A stretch of DNA of 64,000 bases, from the NCBI GenBank assembly GCA_016716505.1, contig JADJWF010000003.1, positions 728,971-792,970 on the forward strand. Direction: 5' to 3'. Shown one piece after another: positions 17,219 to 26,157 of this stretch. The notes beneath the pieces are model-generated. The model did not search any database and was not told the origin of the DNA. It saw only the letters and a list, made by a program, of their open reading frames with translations. Both the position numbers and the translations under genes were made by a program. Positions within the stretch are counted from its first letter, which is position 1. Every line of letters begins with the position of its first letter. This stretch comes from Verrucomicrobiota bacterium (GTDB lineage Bacteria; Verrucomicrobiota; Verrucomicrobiia; Limisphaerales; J093).

Positions 17219-18241
17219 GTGTCGCCGACCCTGCAAGCGGAATCAGAACGGCTGGCGCGGTCGTGGGAACGGCACGACGCGGCGATGCTGCGCGATTACC
17301 TGGTGGCGGATGTCGAGGATCCGCGCCTCAATGTGCAGAGCGTGCTCTCGCGGCACTTTCTGTCGCGCTGGCTGATCGGCGACCGTTTCGAGGCGCTGGC
17401 TGCCGAGGAGATCCGGTTCGCCGCCATCCTGAACTGGCTGCTCCGCCTGTCCAAGGAGCCCGGGCTGGACTGGGGCGCGGTGCGACACAGTCTCCGCGCA
17501 GGGGCGGACAATGCGGATGGGATTGACCTTCCCGCCTTCGTCGCCCGCGGTTTTCGGGAACTGCCCCGCGTCGCGGACGGCGTTCGGGTGCCGAACTATC
17601 TTGCCAGGGTGCTGGAACGCAGCGCACCCGACGGCCGGCTGGTCTGGCCGCCGACGGAGCTCGATACCTTCATCCATTTGTGGAGGGAAGCGCTCCAGAA
17701 CGAGCCGACCGGCTCAGCGTCGGTCCTCGAACCGGCCTGCGGCTCCGCCAACGACTACCGCGCCTGGCGGCGCTGCGGACTGGCGCGCCTGGTCCGTTAC
17801 ACCGGGTTCGATCTGAGCGCAAAGAATGTCGCCAACGCGCGGGCGATGTTCCCCGACGCCCAGTTCGCGGAAGGCAACGTCTTCGACCTGCCGATGGCGA
17901 CGCAGTCCCATGACTTCGCTGTCATCCACGACCTGTTTGAGCACCTGTCGGAGGAGGGCCTCTCCCGAGCCGTGGCCGAAGTGTGCCGGGTGACCCGTCG
18001 CGGCTTGTGCGTGAGCTTTTTCAACATGGAGGAGCGGCCGGACCATGTGTTTCAAGCCGTTGAGGAATACCATTGGAACCGGCTCAGCATGGAACGGATG
18101 CGCGCGGCGTTCGCTGCCGCCGGCTTCCAGGGGCAGGTCATCCACATCGGCACCTTCTTGCGGGCGCGACTGAGTTGTCCCTCGACCCACAATTCCCACG
18201 CCTACACGTTCCTGCTGCGCCGGCAGGCCGGTCAGGAATAA
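17219..18241 (+). CDS. class I SAM-dependent methyltransferase
   Basis: A 340-residue protein whose C-terminal half is a methyltransferase_11/25-type domain: VLEPACGSAND (motif I, near residue 165), YTGFDLSAKNVANAR (motif II), then FAVIHDLFEHLSEEGLSRAV (motif IV/post). The N-terminal 150 residues (MSPTLQAESERLARSWERHD...) are helical and not recognised. Starts at GTG 17219, 12 bases after trpF, so it may be co-transcribed with it. The substrate cannot be deduced; a small-molecule, lipid or sugar methylation is possible. Confidence 0.75.
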   Translation: MSPTLQAESERLARSWERHDAAMLRDYLVADVEDPRLNVQSVLSRHFLSRWLIGDRFEALAAEEIRFAAILNWLLRLSKEPGLDWGAVRHSLRAGADNADGIDLPAFVARGFRELPRVADGVRVPNYLARVLERSAPDGRLVWPPTELDTFIHLWREALQNEPTGSASVLEPACGSANDYRAWRRCGLARLVRYTGFDLSAKNVANARAMFPDAQFAEGNVFDLPMATQSHDFAVIHDLFEHLSEEGLSRAVAEVCRVTRRGLCVSFFNMEERPDHVFQAVEEYHWNRLSMERMRAAFAAAGFQGQVIHIGTFLRARLSCPSTHNSHAYTFLLRRQAGQE

Positions 18242-18378
18242 GGCGGTTACGCCGACACAGGCCGTGAGGTCACGAATCCGCGGGTTGTGCCAACTGACCT
18301 TTCCGCTTCCTCGACTCGCCGACCCGGCCTAGTTTTTCGCCGCGCGACCGACCCGCGCTCTTCGTCGCGCCTGATAAG

Positions 18379-18999
18379 ATGACCAACGAATCCGAACCGG
18401 CCCTGCTGGCCCGCTGTCGCCAAGGCGACCCGGCGGCCTGGGAGGAGCTGCTCGACCGTCACTATCCGGCGGTCGCGGGATTCGTGTTTCAGCTCGCGCC
18501 GGACTTGAGCCGTGAAGATGTCGAGGAGGTGTGTCAGGAAGTGTTTGTCACCGTGGTTCGGAGCTTGGAGAGTTTTCGCGGCGCCAGCGCCTTTCAGACC
18601 TGGGTCTGCCGCATTGCCTTGAACAAGGCCCGCGACTTCCTCGAACGGGCCCGCGCGGCCAAACGCGGCGGCGGTCGCCCTCCCCTCTCCCTCGATGCCG
18701 ATCGTTCCGAAACCGGGCTCGCGGTGGACCCGCCCAGCGGAGCGCCGGCACCTGATGAAACGCTCGCCCGCCAGGAGGATGCGGCCCTGCTCCATGAGGC
18801 CCTGATCCGGCTGGGCGATCCCTGCCGCGAGATCATTGAATTGCGGTATTTCGCCGACCTGAGCTACGAAGAGCTGGCCACCAGTCTGTGCCTGAACGTA
18901 AAGACCGTCAGCTCGCGCCTGAGCAAGTGCCTGGACAAACTTGAGGATATCGCGCGGGACCTTTTTCAGCGGGAGACGACAGGCAGGCTTTCCGTCTAA
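18379..18999 (+). CDS. ECF-type RNA polymerase sigma factor
   Basis: A 206-residue sigma-70 family protein with region 2 (residues about 10-85: LARCRQGDPAAWEELLDRHYP, EEVCQEVFVTVVRSLESFRG, FQTWVCRIALNKARDFL) and region 4 (about 135-195: CREIIELRYFADLSYEELA, LNVKTVSSRLSKCLDKLE). A Pro/Gly-rich linker separates them. It is followed after 11 bases by a one-helix membrane protein, the usual place for an anti-sigma factor or a target regulator. It directs RNA polymerase to a small stress or envelope regulon, not identifiable here. Confidence 0.9.
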   Translation: MTNESEPALLARCRQGDPAAWEELLDRHYPAVAGFVFQLAPDLSREDVEEVCQEVFVTVVRSLESFRGASAFQTWVCRIALNKARDFLERARAAKRGGGRPPLSLDADRSETGLAVDPPSGAPAPDETLARQEDAALLHEALIRLGDPCREIIELRYFADLSYEELATSLCLNVKTVSSRLSKCLDKLEDIARDLFQRETTGRLSV

Positions 19000-19010
19000 A
19001 CCCCGGCAAC

Positions 19011-20216
19011 ATGCCAGAACGAGATTCGCCACCGATTGAACTGCGACTGCGGGCCTACGCCGAGCAGCGGCGCACCCAGGCCGGCGGTCCGTTCTCGGCG
19101 CCGCCCCTGACGCGCCGCACAGTCCGGGCCGAAGTGGACCGGCGCTGGGGGCACGCGGCTCGGCACGGTGCTCACCTCCGCCGATGGAATGTGATTTGGC
19201 CACGACTCGGCTGGGCGCTGGGGATCACCGCCGCGCTGGCCATTGTGGCCATGATCGCGCTCGATTTCGGGCAACCGATCAAATGGCAGACCGCCGCCAA
19301 ACGGTCTCAACCGGTTCCAGCGCCCGCGCGAGCGTTGCCAGAGCAATCAACTCCCCAGCAGGAGCTCCCACCACTGTCGTCCTCACCGACCTCCGAAGCC
19401 GCCGCCGTCGCCGAGGCGCAGACCCCTTCCTTGCGCGGCGAATCCTTCGCCGCCGCGCCCGCCGGGATTTCCCCAGCGCAGTCTGCGCCGGCGGCCGTTC
19501 CACCTCTGGCCACATTTGGCGCTCCTTTGGCCGAAGCGTTGTCCGATTTGCCGCCACCCAGCCTAGGCGGGATCGAGGGATCGCCCGTGACACCCACCTT
19601 GGCGTCGCCATCCCTGACCGCCCGGCGACCGCCCGGCAACGCCACAACCTCAGCCGCCGGGCCGCGTCAGCCGGCAACTGAACCGTTCCCGGCGATGAAC
19701 CAGCAGCGTTTCACCCAGAACCGCGCGCAGGGGCTCCGGCAAAATGTGAACTCGCCTCCCGCGCCCGAAGTGCTCCAGGAATTCGAGGTCCAGCAGTTCG
19801 GCAACCGGCTGCGGCTGGTGGATCGGGATGGCTCCACTTACCTCGCCGAGGTATCGGCGGCCCCGCCCGCCGCCGCCCCCGCACTGGTCACCGCCTCACC
19901 GACAGCGACCGGTCTGAGACGACAGGCCGCCCGCGCGCCAGACTCCCTTGCCCCGGAAGGCCAAGGCACGAAAACCGCCAACGACACCCTCTTCTTCAAT
20001 GCGGTCGGCACCAATCGAACGCTCCAACAACGGGTGGTTTTCAACGGCCGTCTCGTCTTCGCCAACCCGCAAATGCCGCCCCCCTCCCTGGACGTCGTCC
20101 TGACGAACGAAGCCGCCTTCGGCATCTGGCTGGACAACGCCCGGATCGAAGGCGAAGCCGTCATCGGCGACCGGACACAAATCCGCATTGAAGCCACGCC
20201 GACGCCGGCCCCGTAG
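19011..20216 (+). CDS. sigma-factor-associated single-helix membrane protein
   Basis: A 401-residue protein with a basic N-terminal 62 residues, one transmembrane helix (about 66-86, LGWALGITAALAIVAMIALDF) and a Pro/Ala-rich, probably extracytoplasmic stretch up to about 245. The C-terminal part has two conserved-looking pieces: EFEVQQFGNRLRLVDRDGSTYLAEV near residue 260, and FFNAVGTNRTLQQRVVFNGRLVF followed by NARIEGEAVIGDRTQIRIEA. I have a general memory of similar proteins following ECF sigma factors in Verrucomicrobiota. It has no clear zinc anti-sigma motif, so calling it an anti-sigma factor is inference from position (11 bases after the sigma gene). Confidence 0.6.
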   Translation: MPERDSPPIELRLRAYAEQRRTQAGGPFSAPPLTRRTVRAEVDRRWGHAARHGAHLRRWNVIWPRLGWALGITAALAIVAMIALDFGQPIKWQTAAKRSQPVPAPARALPEQSTPQQELPPLSSSPTSEAAAVAEAQTPSLRGESFAAAPAGISPAQSAPAAVPPLATFGAPLAEALSDLPPPSLGGIEGSPVTPTLASPSLTARRPPGNATTSAAGPRQPATEPFPAMNQQRFTQNRAQGLRQNVNSPPAPEVLQEFEVQQFGNRLRLVDRDGSTYLAEVSAAPPAAAPALVTASPTATGLRRQAARAPDSLAPEGQGTKTANDTLFFNAVGTNRTLQQRVVFNGRLVFANPQMPPPSLDVVLTNEAAFGIWLDNARIEGEAVIGDRTQIRIEATPTPAP

Positions 20217-20227
20217 CAGTTCCCCGT

Positions 20228-21027
20228 ATGCCTCGTCTCCCCTCGCTTCCCATCGCGCTCACCATCGCTGGATCCGACAGCGGCGGCGGAGCGGGAATCC
20301 AAGCAGATCTGAAAACCTTCGCGGCGCTCGGCGTTCACGGGACCACCGCCATTACCTGCCTGACCGCCCAGAATCCGGCCGGAGTCACGGGCATTCAGAC
20401 CGCGACGCCAGCGCTGGTGCGACGCCAGATCGAGGCGGTATTCGCCGAACTGCCGCCAGCCGCAGCAAAGACGGGAATGCTTTTTTCAACGGCCATCATC
20501 AAGGAAGTGGCCAGGGTTCTCAGTGCGCACCGCGGCCTGCCGCTGGTCGTGGATCCCGTCATGGTGGCCACCAGCGGCGCGCGCCTGCTGCGCCCTTCAG
20601 CGATCCGCGCCCTGCAGGACGACCTGCTCCCGCTGGCGTCCATCGTCACACCGAACCTCGACGAAGCGGCCATCCTCGCGGGCGGCGCGTTGACGTCGGT
20701 CGAGGACCTTCGCGCGGCGGCCCGGGAGATCCACCGGCGATTCGGCTGCGCGGCGCTGGTCAAGGGTGGACATCTGCGCGGCCAGCGCGAGGCAGTGGAC
20801 ATTTATTTCGACGGCCGGGAGGAACTGCTGTTGACCGCGCCGTTCATCCGCGGTGTTTCGACTCACGGCACTGGTTGCACCTACTCAGCCGCCATCGCCG
20901 CATGGCTGGCCAAAGGCGCCCGCTGTCCCGCGCCGTGGCGGGCGCCAAGGAACTCGTCTCCCGGGCGATCGCCCGTAGCGTCCGGGTGGCCCGGCACTTC
21001 GCGCTCAATCCCCTTGCGCGAGATTGA
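20228..21027 (+). pseudogene. thiD: hydroxymethylpyrimidine/phosphomethylpyrimidine kinase, frameshifted near the C-terminus
   Basis: Bifunctional HMP/HMP-P kinase of thiamine biosynthesis, ribokinase fold. The first frame shows LTIAGSDSGGGAGIQADLKTF, TCLTAQNP, LVVDPVMVATSGARLL, IVTPNLDEAAIL, ALVKGGHL and the catalytic HGTGCTYSAAIAAWLAKGA. One base is then missing at about 20919-20920: the normal C-terminus (PLSRAVAGAKELVSRAIARSV...) lies in the next frame and ends at 21027. Without correction the frame would run on as a long meaningless tail into the opposite-strand M42 gene. All catalytic residues precede the break. A sequencing error is plausible. The ATG at 20228 is 11 bases after the sigma-associated gene. 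Confidence 0.87.
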
Positions 21028-21040
21028 ACCCGGCCGGAAC

Positions 21041-22111
21041 TCAAATCCGCACCTTGAACTCCTCGCCCTTTTTCAAGGAGAGCGCGAAGGCGGCCATCAA
21101 TTCAGGAATCTGTTCGAGGTCTTTCAGGCTCACGACCTCGACGGGCGAGTGCATGTAGCGGTTGGGCAGGCTGATCAAGCCGCTGGGAATCCCGCCCCGG
21201 GTCCAGAAAATCACGTCGGTATCGGTGCCACTCGAGGCGGACATTGCTTCGTGCTGCAGCTTGATGCCGGCCTTCTTCGCCACCGCTTCGAGCCGGGCAA
21301 CCACCTCGGGATGATTGCAGCCGCCGTGGGTGAGGGTCGGGCCTTTGCCGACGCGAACGTCCCCGTGGAGCTGCTGGCTGACCGTCGGATAGTCCGTCGC
21401 GTGGGTCACGTCCACAACCAGCGCGACATCGGGTTTGAGCGAATAGGCGATCTGGCGCGCGCCCAGCAAGCCGACCTCCTCCATGATGTTCGACACCGCC
21501 AGCACCTCGGCGTGGAGCTTCTTCTTGTCGTCTTGCAGCAGTCGCAATGTCTCCGCGACGGCGAAGGTGCCAACGCGGTTGTCGAAGGCCCGCGCCACGG
21601 CGAGGTCATTGCGGAGGAGGGCGAACTCCTGGGTCAGCGTCACGGGGTCGCCGATGCGGACCAGCTTTTCGGCGTCTTTCCGGTCGCGGGCGCCGATGTC
21701 AATAAACAGGTCGCTGATCTCGGGCACCTTGCGCTCCTTCTCGAGCTTCTGCAGATGCGGCGCCACGTTGCCGATGACCCCTGGAACCGGGCCGTTCGCC
21801 GAATGGACCGTGACGCGTTGCGCCCGCGCGACGATCGGGTCCACACCGCCGAGTTTCCGCACGTAGAGGAAACCGTCCTTGTCTATGAAGTTGACCGTCA
21901 GGGCGATCTCGTCCGCGTGGGCGGCGAGCATCACGCGGGGCGAACCGCCCTTGTTGAGCACGGCCACGCAATTGCCGTAGGCATCGGAAAAGGTCTCGTC
22001 GGCGTAGTCACGAACGTACTCGAGCCAAACCCGCTGACCGCGCACTTCATGGCCGGACGGGCTGGGGGTGTTGACGAGGGTCTGGAGGAATTGCAGGGAT
22101 TTGTCGCGCAT
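21041..22111 (-). CDS. M42 family metallopeptidase (glutamyl aminopeptidase-like)
   Basis: A 356-residue cytosolic di-metal aminopeptidase. The ligands and base are visible as VMLAAHADEI (His, Asp), ARAFDNRVG (Asp), SNIMEEVGLLGA (catalytic Glu and ligand), LVVDVTHATD (Asp) and NRYMHSPVEVV (His). It trims peptides from the N-terminus in large assemblies. The ATG at 22111 is the family start; it is 59 bases after pyrB on the same strand and may share its transcript, although functionally unrelated. It converges on thiD. Confidence 0.92.
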   Translation of the reverse strand: MRDKSLQFLQTLVNTPSPSGHEVRGQRVWLEYVRDYADETFSDAYGNCVAVLNKGGSPRVMLAAHADEIALTVNFIDKDGFLYVRKLGGVDPIVARAQRVTVHSANGPVPGVIGNVAPHLQKLEKERKVPEISDLFIDIGARDRKDAEKLVRIGDPVTLTQEFALLRNDLAVARAFDNRVGTFAVAETLRLLQDDKKKLHAEVLAVSNIMEEVGLLGARQIAYSLKPDVALVVDVTHATDYPTVSQQLHGDVRVGKGPTLTHGGCNHPEVVARLEAVAKKAGIKLQHEAMSASSGTDTDVIFWTRGGIPSGLISLPNRYMHSPVEVVSLKDLEQIPELMAAFALSLKKGEEFKVRI

Positions 22112-22170
22112 GAGCGTATTATGGCCGCGTCGGAGGCGCGGGCCAATCCCAAACAACACGGGTCTTCCGC

Positions 22171-23112
22171 TCAGTTCTCTTCCGGCGTTCCGCCGTGCGC
22201 GCCGTTGATGAGATAGAGGGCCGCCATGCGCACAGCCAGCCCGTTGGTGACCTGCTCCAGAATGACGGAGTGGACGCCGTCGGCAACGTCGCTTTCCACC
22301 TCGACCCCGCGATTGATGGGCCCCGGATGCATGATCAGCACGTCGGGCTTCATCTTCTTGAGGCGATCGCGCGTGATGCCAAAGAGGCTCGTGTACTCGC
22401 CCAGGCTGGGGAACATCGTCTGCCGTTGCCGCTCGTGCTGGATGCGGAGGAGGTTCACCACGTCCGCGTCGGCGACGGCGTCGTCGAGATTGGCTGTCAC
22501 GCGGCAGCCCATTTCGCGGAAGATCGGCGGCACCAAGGTGGGCGGGCCGCAAAGCGTGACCTCCGCCCCCAGCTTTTGCAGCGCCCAGATGTTGGAGCGC
22601 GCCACCCGGCTGTAAAGAATGTCGCCGAGGATCGTCACCTTCAGACCGGCAATGCGCCCCTTGTGCTCGCGCATGGTGAACACATCCAGCAGCCCTTGCG
22701 TGGGATGCTCGTGGGCGCCGTCGCCCGCGTTCACCACGTGGGCGTCCAGCACCCGCGCCAGGAAATGGGGCGCGCCGGCCGCGGAATGCCGGATGATGAT
22801 GAAGTCCGCGCGCAGGGCCTGAAGATTCTTCGCGGTGTCCTTGAGGGTTTCGCCTTTCTTGAGCGAGGAGGCCTCGGCCGTGAAGTTGATGACGTCGGCG
22901 CTGAGCCGGACGGCGGCCAGTTCGAAGCTGATCCGGGTGCGCGTCGAGGGCTCGACAAACAGGTTCACCACCGTGCGCCCGCGCAAGGGCGGCACCTTCT
23001 TGATCGCGCGGCCGCCCACCGCCTTGAACTCACGGGCGGTGTCCAGGATGGCAGTGATTTCTTCGGGGGAGAGGGATTGCAGGTCGAGCAGGTCTTTGCG
23101 ACTCCAGCGCAT
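22171..23112 (-). CDS. pyrB: aspartate carbamoyltransferase catalytic subunit
   Basis: A 313-residue enzyme for the second step of pyrimidine synthesis (carbamoyl phosphate + aspartate). The carbamoyl-phosphate motif STRTR (in VEPSTRTRISFE), the SLKKGET loop, GAHEHPTQ and the aspartate-side HPGPINRG motif identify it. It is 12 bases downstream of pyrR on the same strand, forming a pyrR-pyrB unit. pyrI and pyrC are not in the window. Confidence 0.96.
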   Translation of the reverse strand: MRWSRKDLLDLQSLSPEEITAILDTAREFKAVGGRAIKKVPPLRGRTVVNLFVEPSTRTRISFELAAVRLSADVINFTAEASSLKKGETLKDTAKNLQALRADFIIIRHSAAGAPHFLARVLDAHVVNAGDGAHEHPTQGLLDVFTMREHKGRIAGLKVTILGDILYSRVARSNIWALQKLGAEVTLCGPPTLVPPIFREMGCRVTANLDDAVADADVVNLLRIQHERQRQTMFPSLGEYTSLFGITRDRLKKMKPDVLIMHPGPINRGVEVESDVADGVHSVILEQVTNGLAVRMAALYLINGAHGGTPEEN

Positions 23113-23124
23113 GGCCGGATTGAG

Positions 23125-23682
23125 CTACCGCCCCACCGGTTTTTCAAGAAGGACTTTGCCGGCCGCGCCGTCGGACGACATTTGCACCACCACGCGCTCG
23201 CCCGGTTGTGTCTTGACCACCTTGCCCACGAAGTCCGGCTGGATCGGTAGTTCGCGCAGGCCCCGGTCCACGAGAATCGCCAGTTGGACGCGCCGGGGCC
23301 GGCCGAGGTCCGTCAGCGCGTCCAGGGCAGCGCGGGCAGTGCGGCCGCTGTTCAGCACGTCGTCCACCAGCACCACAGTCCGCTCGGTGATGTCGAACGG
23401 GATGACCGTCGCGTGGACCTCCGGGGCCGGCCGCTGATCGAGGTCGTCCCGATGCATGGAAATGTCCAGTTCACCCACTCGCACCGTCATGCGCCACTGC
23501 CGTTGGAGCAGTTCGGCGAGCCGGCGCGCCAGCAGGACGCCGCCGGTCTGGATGCCGACCAGCAGCACTTCTCCGGAGGGGGGATTGCCCACTGCGATCT
23601 GCCGGGCCACTTCCCGGATGGCCGCTTGAACGGCCGCGTCGTCCATCAGCAAATCGGTTTTGTGCGCAGGTGAATCAGTCAT
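23125..23682 (-). CDS. pyrR: bifunctional pyr operon regulator / uracil phosphoribosyltransferase
   Basis: A 185-residue phosphoribosyltransferase. Seen: VLLVGIQTGGVLLARRLAE, ELDISMHRDDLDQRP, and the PRPP-binding loop TVVLVDDVLNSGRTARAALDAL, ending VVVQMSSDG. In the PyrR family the protein binds UMP and pyr mRNA to control attenuation. Placement directly upstream of pyrB (12 bases) supports that role. The ATG at 23682 is preferred over a TTG at 23691, which lies in a run of A/T bases; there is no obvious Shine-Dalgarno sequence, because a T tract of a hairpin sits where it would be. Confidence 0.92.
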   Translation of the reverse strand: MTDSPAHKTDLLMDDAAVQAAIREVARQIAVGNPPSGEVLLVGIQTGGVLLARRLAELLQRQWRMTVRVGELDISMHRDDLDQRPAPEVHATVIPFDITERTVVLVDDVLNSGRTARAALDALTDLGRPRRVQLAILVDRGLRELPIQPDFVGKVVKTQPGERVVVQMSSDGAAGKVLLEKPVGR

Positions 23683-23686
23683 GGGA

Positions 23687-23731
23687 TTCAAAAAAACAAC
23701 CCCGCGGTTCCGGCCAGCCGGGGCCGCGGGG
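23687..23731 (-). terminator. intrinsic terminator / possible pyr attenuator
   Basis: Read on the minus strand, CCCCGCGG (23731-23724) pairs with CCGCGGGG (23707-23700), with a further CCGG/CCGG pairing in the loop, and is followed by a T-rich tract (23699-23690) that ends eight bases before the pyrR ATG. It terminates transcripts of the small gene at 23756-23953. Because it lies immediately before pyrR it could also act as an attenuator for pyrR-pyrB; the latter is inference. Confidence 0.7.
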
Positions 23732-23755
23732 AAAACAGGGATCAGGAGGAACCGC

Positions 23756-23953
23756 TCAGCCGGCAGCGGCGCGCTGGCGGCGGCGTGCCTCCCGCCAGCC
23801 CGACCGGTAGTGAAGCACCCACTCGGTCAGGGCACGATCAAAGCCGATATCGTACCCCGCCTTCTCAGAGGCAAGCCATTTGTGTCTCAGGATTTCTTCC
23901 CGCTCGGCCAGGTACTCCTGGTAGAGCGCGCAGTCCTGCAGCAGTTCGCTCAT
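23756..23953 (-). CDS. small conserved hypothetical protein
   Basis: A 65-residue protein, MSELLQDCALYQEYLAEREEILRHKWLASEK followed (in parts) by AGYDIGFDRALTEWV and HYRSGWREARRRQ. The pattern (EREEIL, KW-x-SEKAG, IGFxRALTEW, HRSxWR) is one I associate with short proteins in Verrucomicrobiota and Planctomycetota, sometimes labelled DUF4032, but I cannot confirm that name. It is followed by the strong terminator at 23687-23731. No function is proposed. Confidence 0.65.
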   Translation of the reverse strand: MSELLQDCALYQEYLAEREEILRHKWLASEKAGYDIGFDRALTEWVLHYRSGWREARRRQRAAAG

Positions 23954-24181
23954 GGCGTATCTTCTTCTCGGGCCGGGCCGCTACCGCCCGCCCACTTGGA
24001 GAACGTAGCAACCATCCCGGACGTGACAACCAAATTGTCCAAACGCCGGCCGTCGCGCATCACTTCTCACCGCAGCGGAAATTGCAGCGACCTTCCGGCT
24101 GCAGCCCTCGCGGCGGAACTGAACTTCGGTTGACCGCTCAATCCCGTGCTGCCCGCCGCCGCGGCCCAGGAGCGTCCCCTT

Positions 24182-26157
24182 TCACGCCCCCTGCCGACGC
24201 GCTTCCGGCGCGGTGGAAAGCCAGTCCACGTTCTCGTGCGACCAGTGGATGAACAGCGGTTCGTTGTCCACCCAGCGATTGCCTTCGGGGTCGCCTTTGC
24301 GGAACGGAACGAACTGCCCGCGACCGCTCAGGCCGTTGTAGATGGTGGCGATGCGCGGAGCGTCGGCAGGGTCGCTGTAGTTCTCGGCGGAACGCAGGCC
24401 GAGAGCGTCGCGCGGGATGCCCGGCAGGCGCTGGCGTTTGCGGGCGGCGTTCTCCTCAGCCACCCAGCGCTGGAGTTCCCGACAGAGCAGGCAGAAATCG
24501 GCGTCGGAGACTGTCTTCGCGTTGTTCAACTTGCGGGCGCAGTGGCGGGATTCGCTCGCGCCGAGGTCGTCCGACCAGAAGTCCGCCAGGCTCTCTTGGC
24601 TGCTCCAGCGGGTCAGCAGTTCCTCCTTGCGCCGCTGCCAGGCGAACTGGAAGTCGTCGTCGCCCGCGACCAGTTCGGCGGGCACGATGCGGTAAAGGTT
24701 GGTCTTTCCGAAGCCGAGTTCCCGGGCGTCGAACTGTTGCCGGAGCGGTTCGACACAGGCTTCCCAAGACGCTGTTGCGGGTGGGATGCGCGGGGTCGCC
24801 GCCGTGCTCGGCGAGCAGGTTGAGGAAGACCGGCTTGATTTTCGGATTGGCGAGCCAGCGCTGTGTCCATGCCTCGCGGCGGGCGAGGATGTCCCGCGCC
24901 TGCGGCGTGCCGGCCAGGTAGCCGAGGAAGCGGGCGTTGTTGGCGGTTGCCAATCCTTGGCCGCCTTGGGCGACGAGGCCGACGAGCGTCACGTCGCCGT
25001 GCCGCAGCGAATCCTGGTAGGCATGGATGGCTTCGGCGTTGTCAGCGAACTTCTCCGAGGTTTCGATGCGCGGCCACCATTCGGCGACGAGGCGTTTGAC
25101 GGGGTCGTTGAACCGCGCAAAGAGCCGGAGCGTGCCCGGGCGCGGCTCGAAGAAGGCGCTTTTGTGGGCTGCGCGGTAGAGCGCCACGGGCACGCGGTGA
25201 ACGCGCAAGGTGTCTGGAGCGTCGGGCGAACCAAGCTGCGCGTGCGTAGCCGTGCCGAGGGCGTTCGGGAGCGGCGTGGTGGCAAGGGCGGGCAGGTCTT
25301 GCGCGTAGGGGAGGCGGTTGAGCCACTTGTCGGGCCGGGGCTTGCGGCCGTCGTGCGCGTTGCGCGGGCGAGCCTGGATAAAGAGAAGGGTTTGTTCGGG
25401 GAGCGCAGAGTTGTCCCGTAGCGCAGACTTCCAGTCTGCCGTATCGCCGACTTCCAGTCGGCACGACGCCGCAATCGAAGCAACGCTCGGCGGATTGGAA
25501 ACCCGCGATACGGCAGATTGGAAATCTGCGCTACTTTTTCGCGCCACGAAGAGGGCGGCGTCCACGGTGGCGTCGAAGGGGTCGCACTGGCCGAGGTGGG
25601 TGAGTTCGTGGCTTTGGAGCAGCTCGCGCAGGGTGGTGAAGTTCTCCAGCGTGAAGAAGGTGTCGGCGGTGATGAAGCCGATGCGTCCGCCGGGCCGCAG
25701 CAGCCGGAAGCTCAGGCGGGTGAAGCATTCGTAGGTGTCTTGCGCATAGCCGAGCCGGGCGTCGGCCAGGGCCAGCCACGGCTGGCCAGACATGGTCTGC
25801 CGAGTGACGTAGAGCGGGTTGCCCAGCACGGCGTCGAAGCCGCGCTGTTCCTCGGGGCGGGGCGAACCGTCCTCGGCAAAGAACACGTCGGCCAGTTCGA
25901 GTTGCCAGTGGAAGGGCTGGTCAAAAGGGGGTCAAGGAACTGGGTGCGGGTGTAGGCTTCGTTCTGGTTGCGCAGGCCGTCGGCGTTGTCCTGCCAGCGG
26001 CGGCGGGCGGACTCGTAGAGCGATGCGATTTCGTCGGGCTTGGGAAAGGACTCGTGAACGGGGAAATGGTGGCGGAGGTAGTTGGCCGAGAATAGCCCGC
26101 GACAGGAAACTGGCTTATCTCCGGTTTCCTCAAAGATGGCGAGGTCGAGCTGGCCGC
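24182..26157 (-). pseudogene. decayed Eco57I-like restriction-modification enzyme
   Basis: Pieces of one large N6-adenine methyltransferase/endonuclease run in order on the minus strand. The 5' piece has SANYLRHHFPVHESFPK, LYESARRRWQDN and EAYTRTQFLDPLL (about 26130-25940). The frame then changes and about 400 residues, including SAM motif I, appear deleted, before HWQLELADVFFAEDG and FDAVLGNPLYVTRQTMSG (motif IV is NPLY instead of NPPY). The 117-bp palindromic element at 25418-25534 sits in frame in this piece. At about 24770 there is another frameshift; the last piece (from 24685 in the ORF sense) has DDDFQFAWQRRKE and NRWVDNEPLFIHWSHENV and stops at 24182. Multiple lesions make activity very unlikely. 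Family assignment is from recognised motifs, not a search. Confidence 0.72.
25418..25534. repeat. 117-bp palindromic element with 22-bp inverted ends
   Basis: The ends are inverted repeats: gtagcgcagacttccagtctgc at 25418-25439 (22 nt, each end itself a small palindrome around TTCC/GGAA) and its complement with two mismatches at 25513-25534, ending gcgctac. Two further palindromes with the same design lie inside. At 117 bp (39 codons) without stops it keeps the host frame open, reading ADFQSAV...DWKSAL on the minus strand. The gtagcg...cgctac boundaries match the units of the array at 48-50 kb. Confidence 0.8.
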
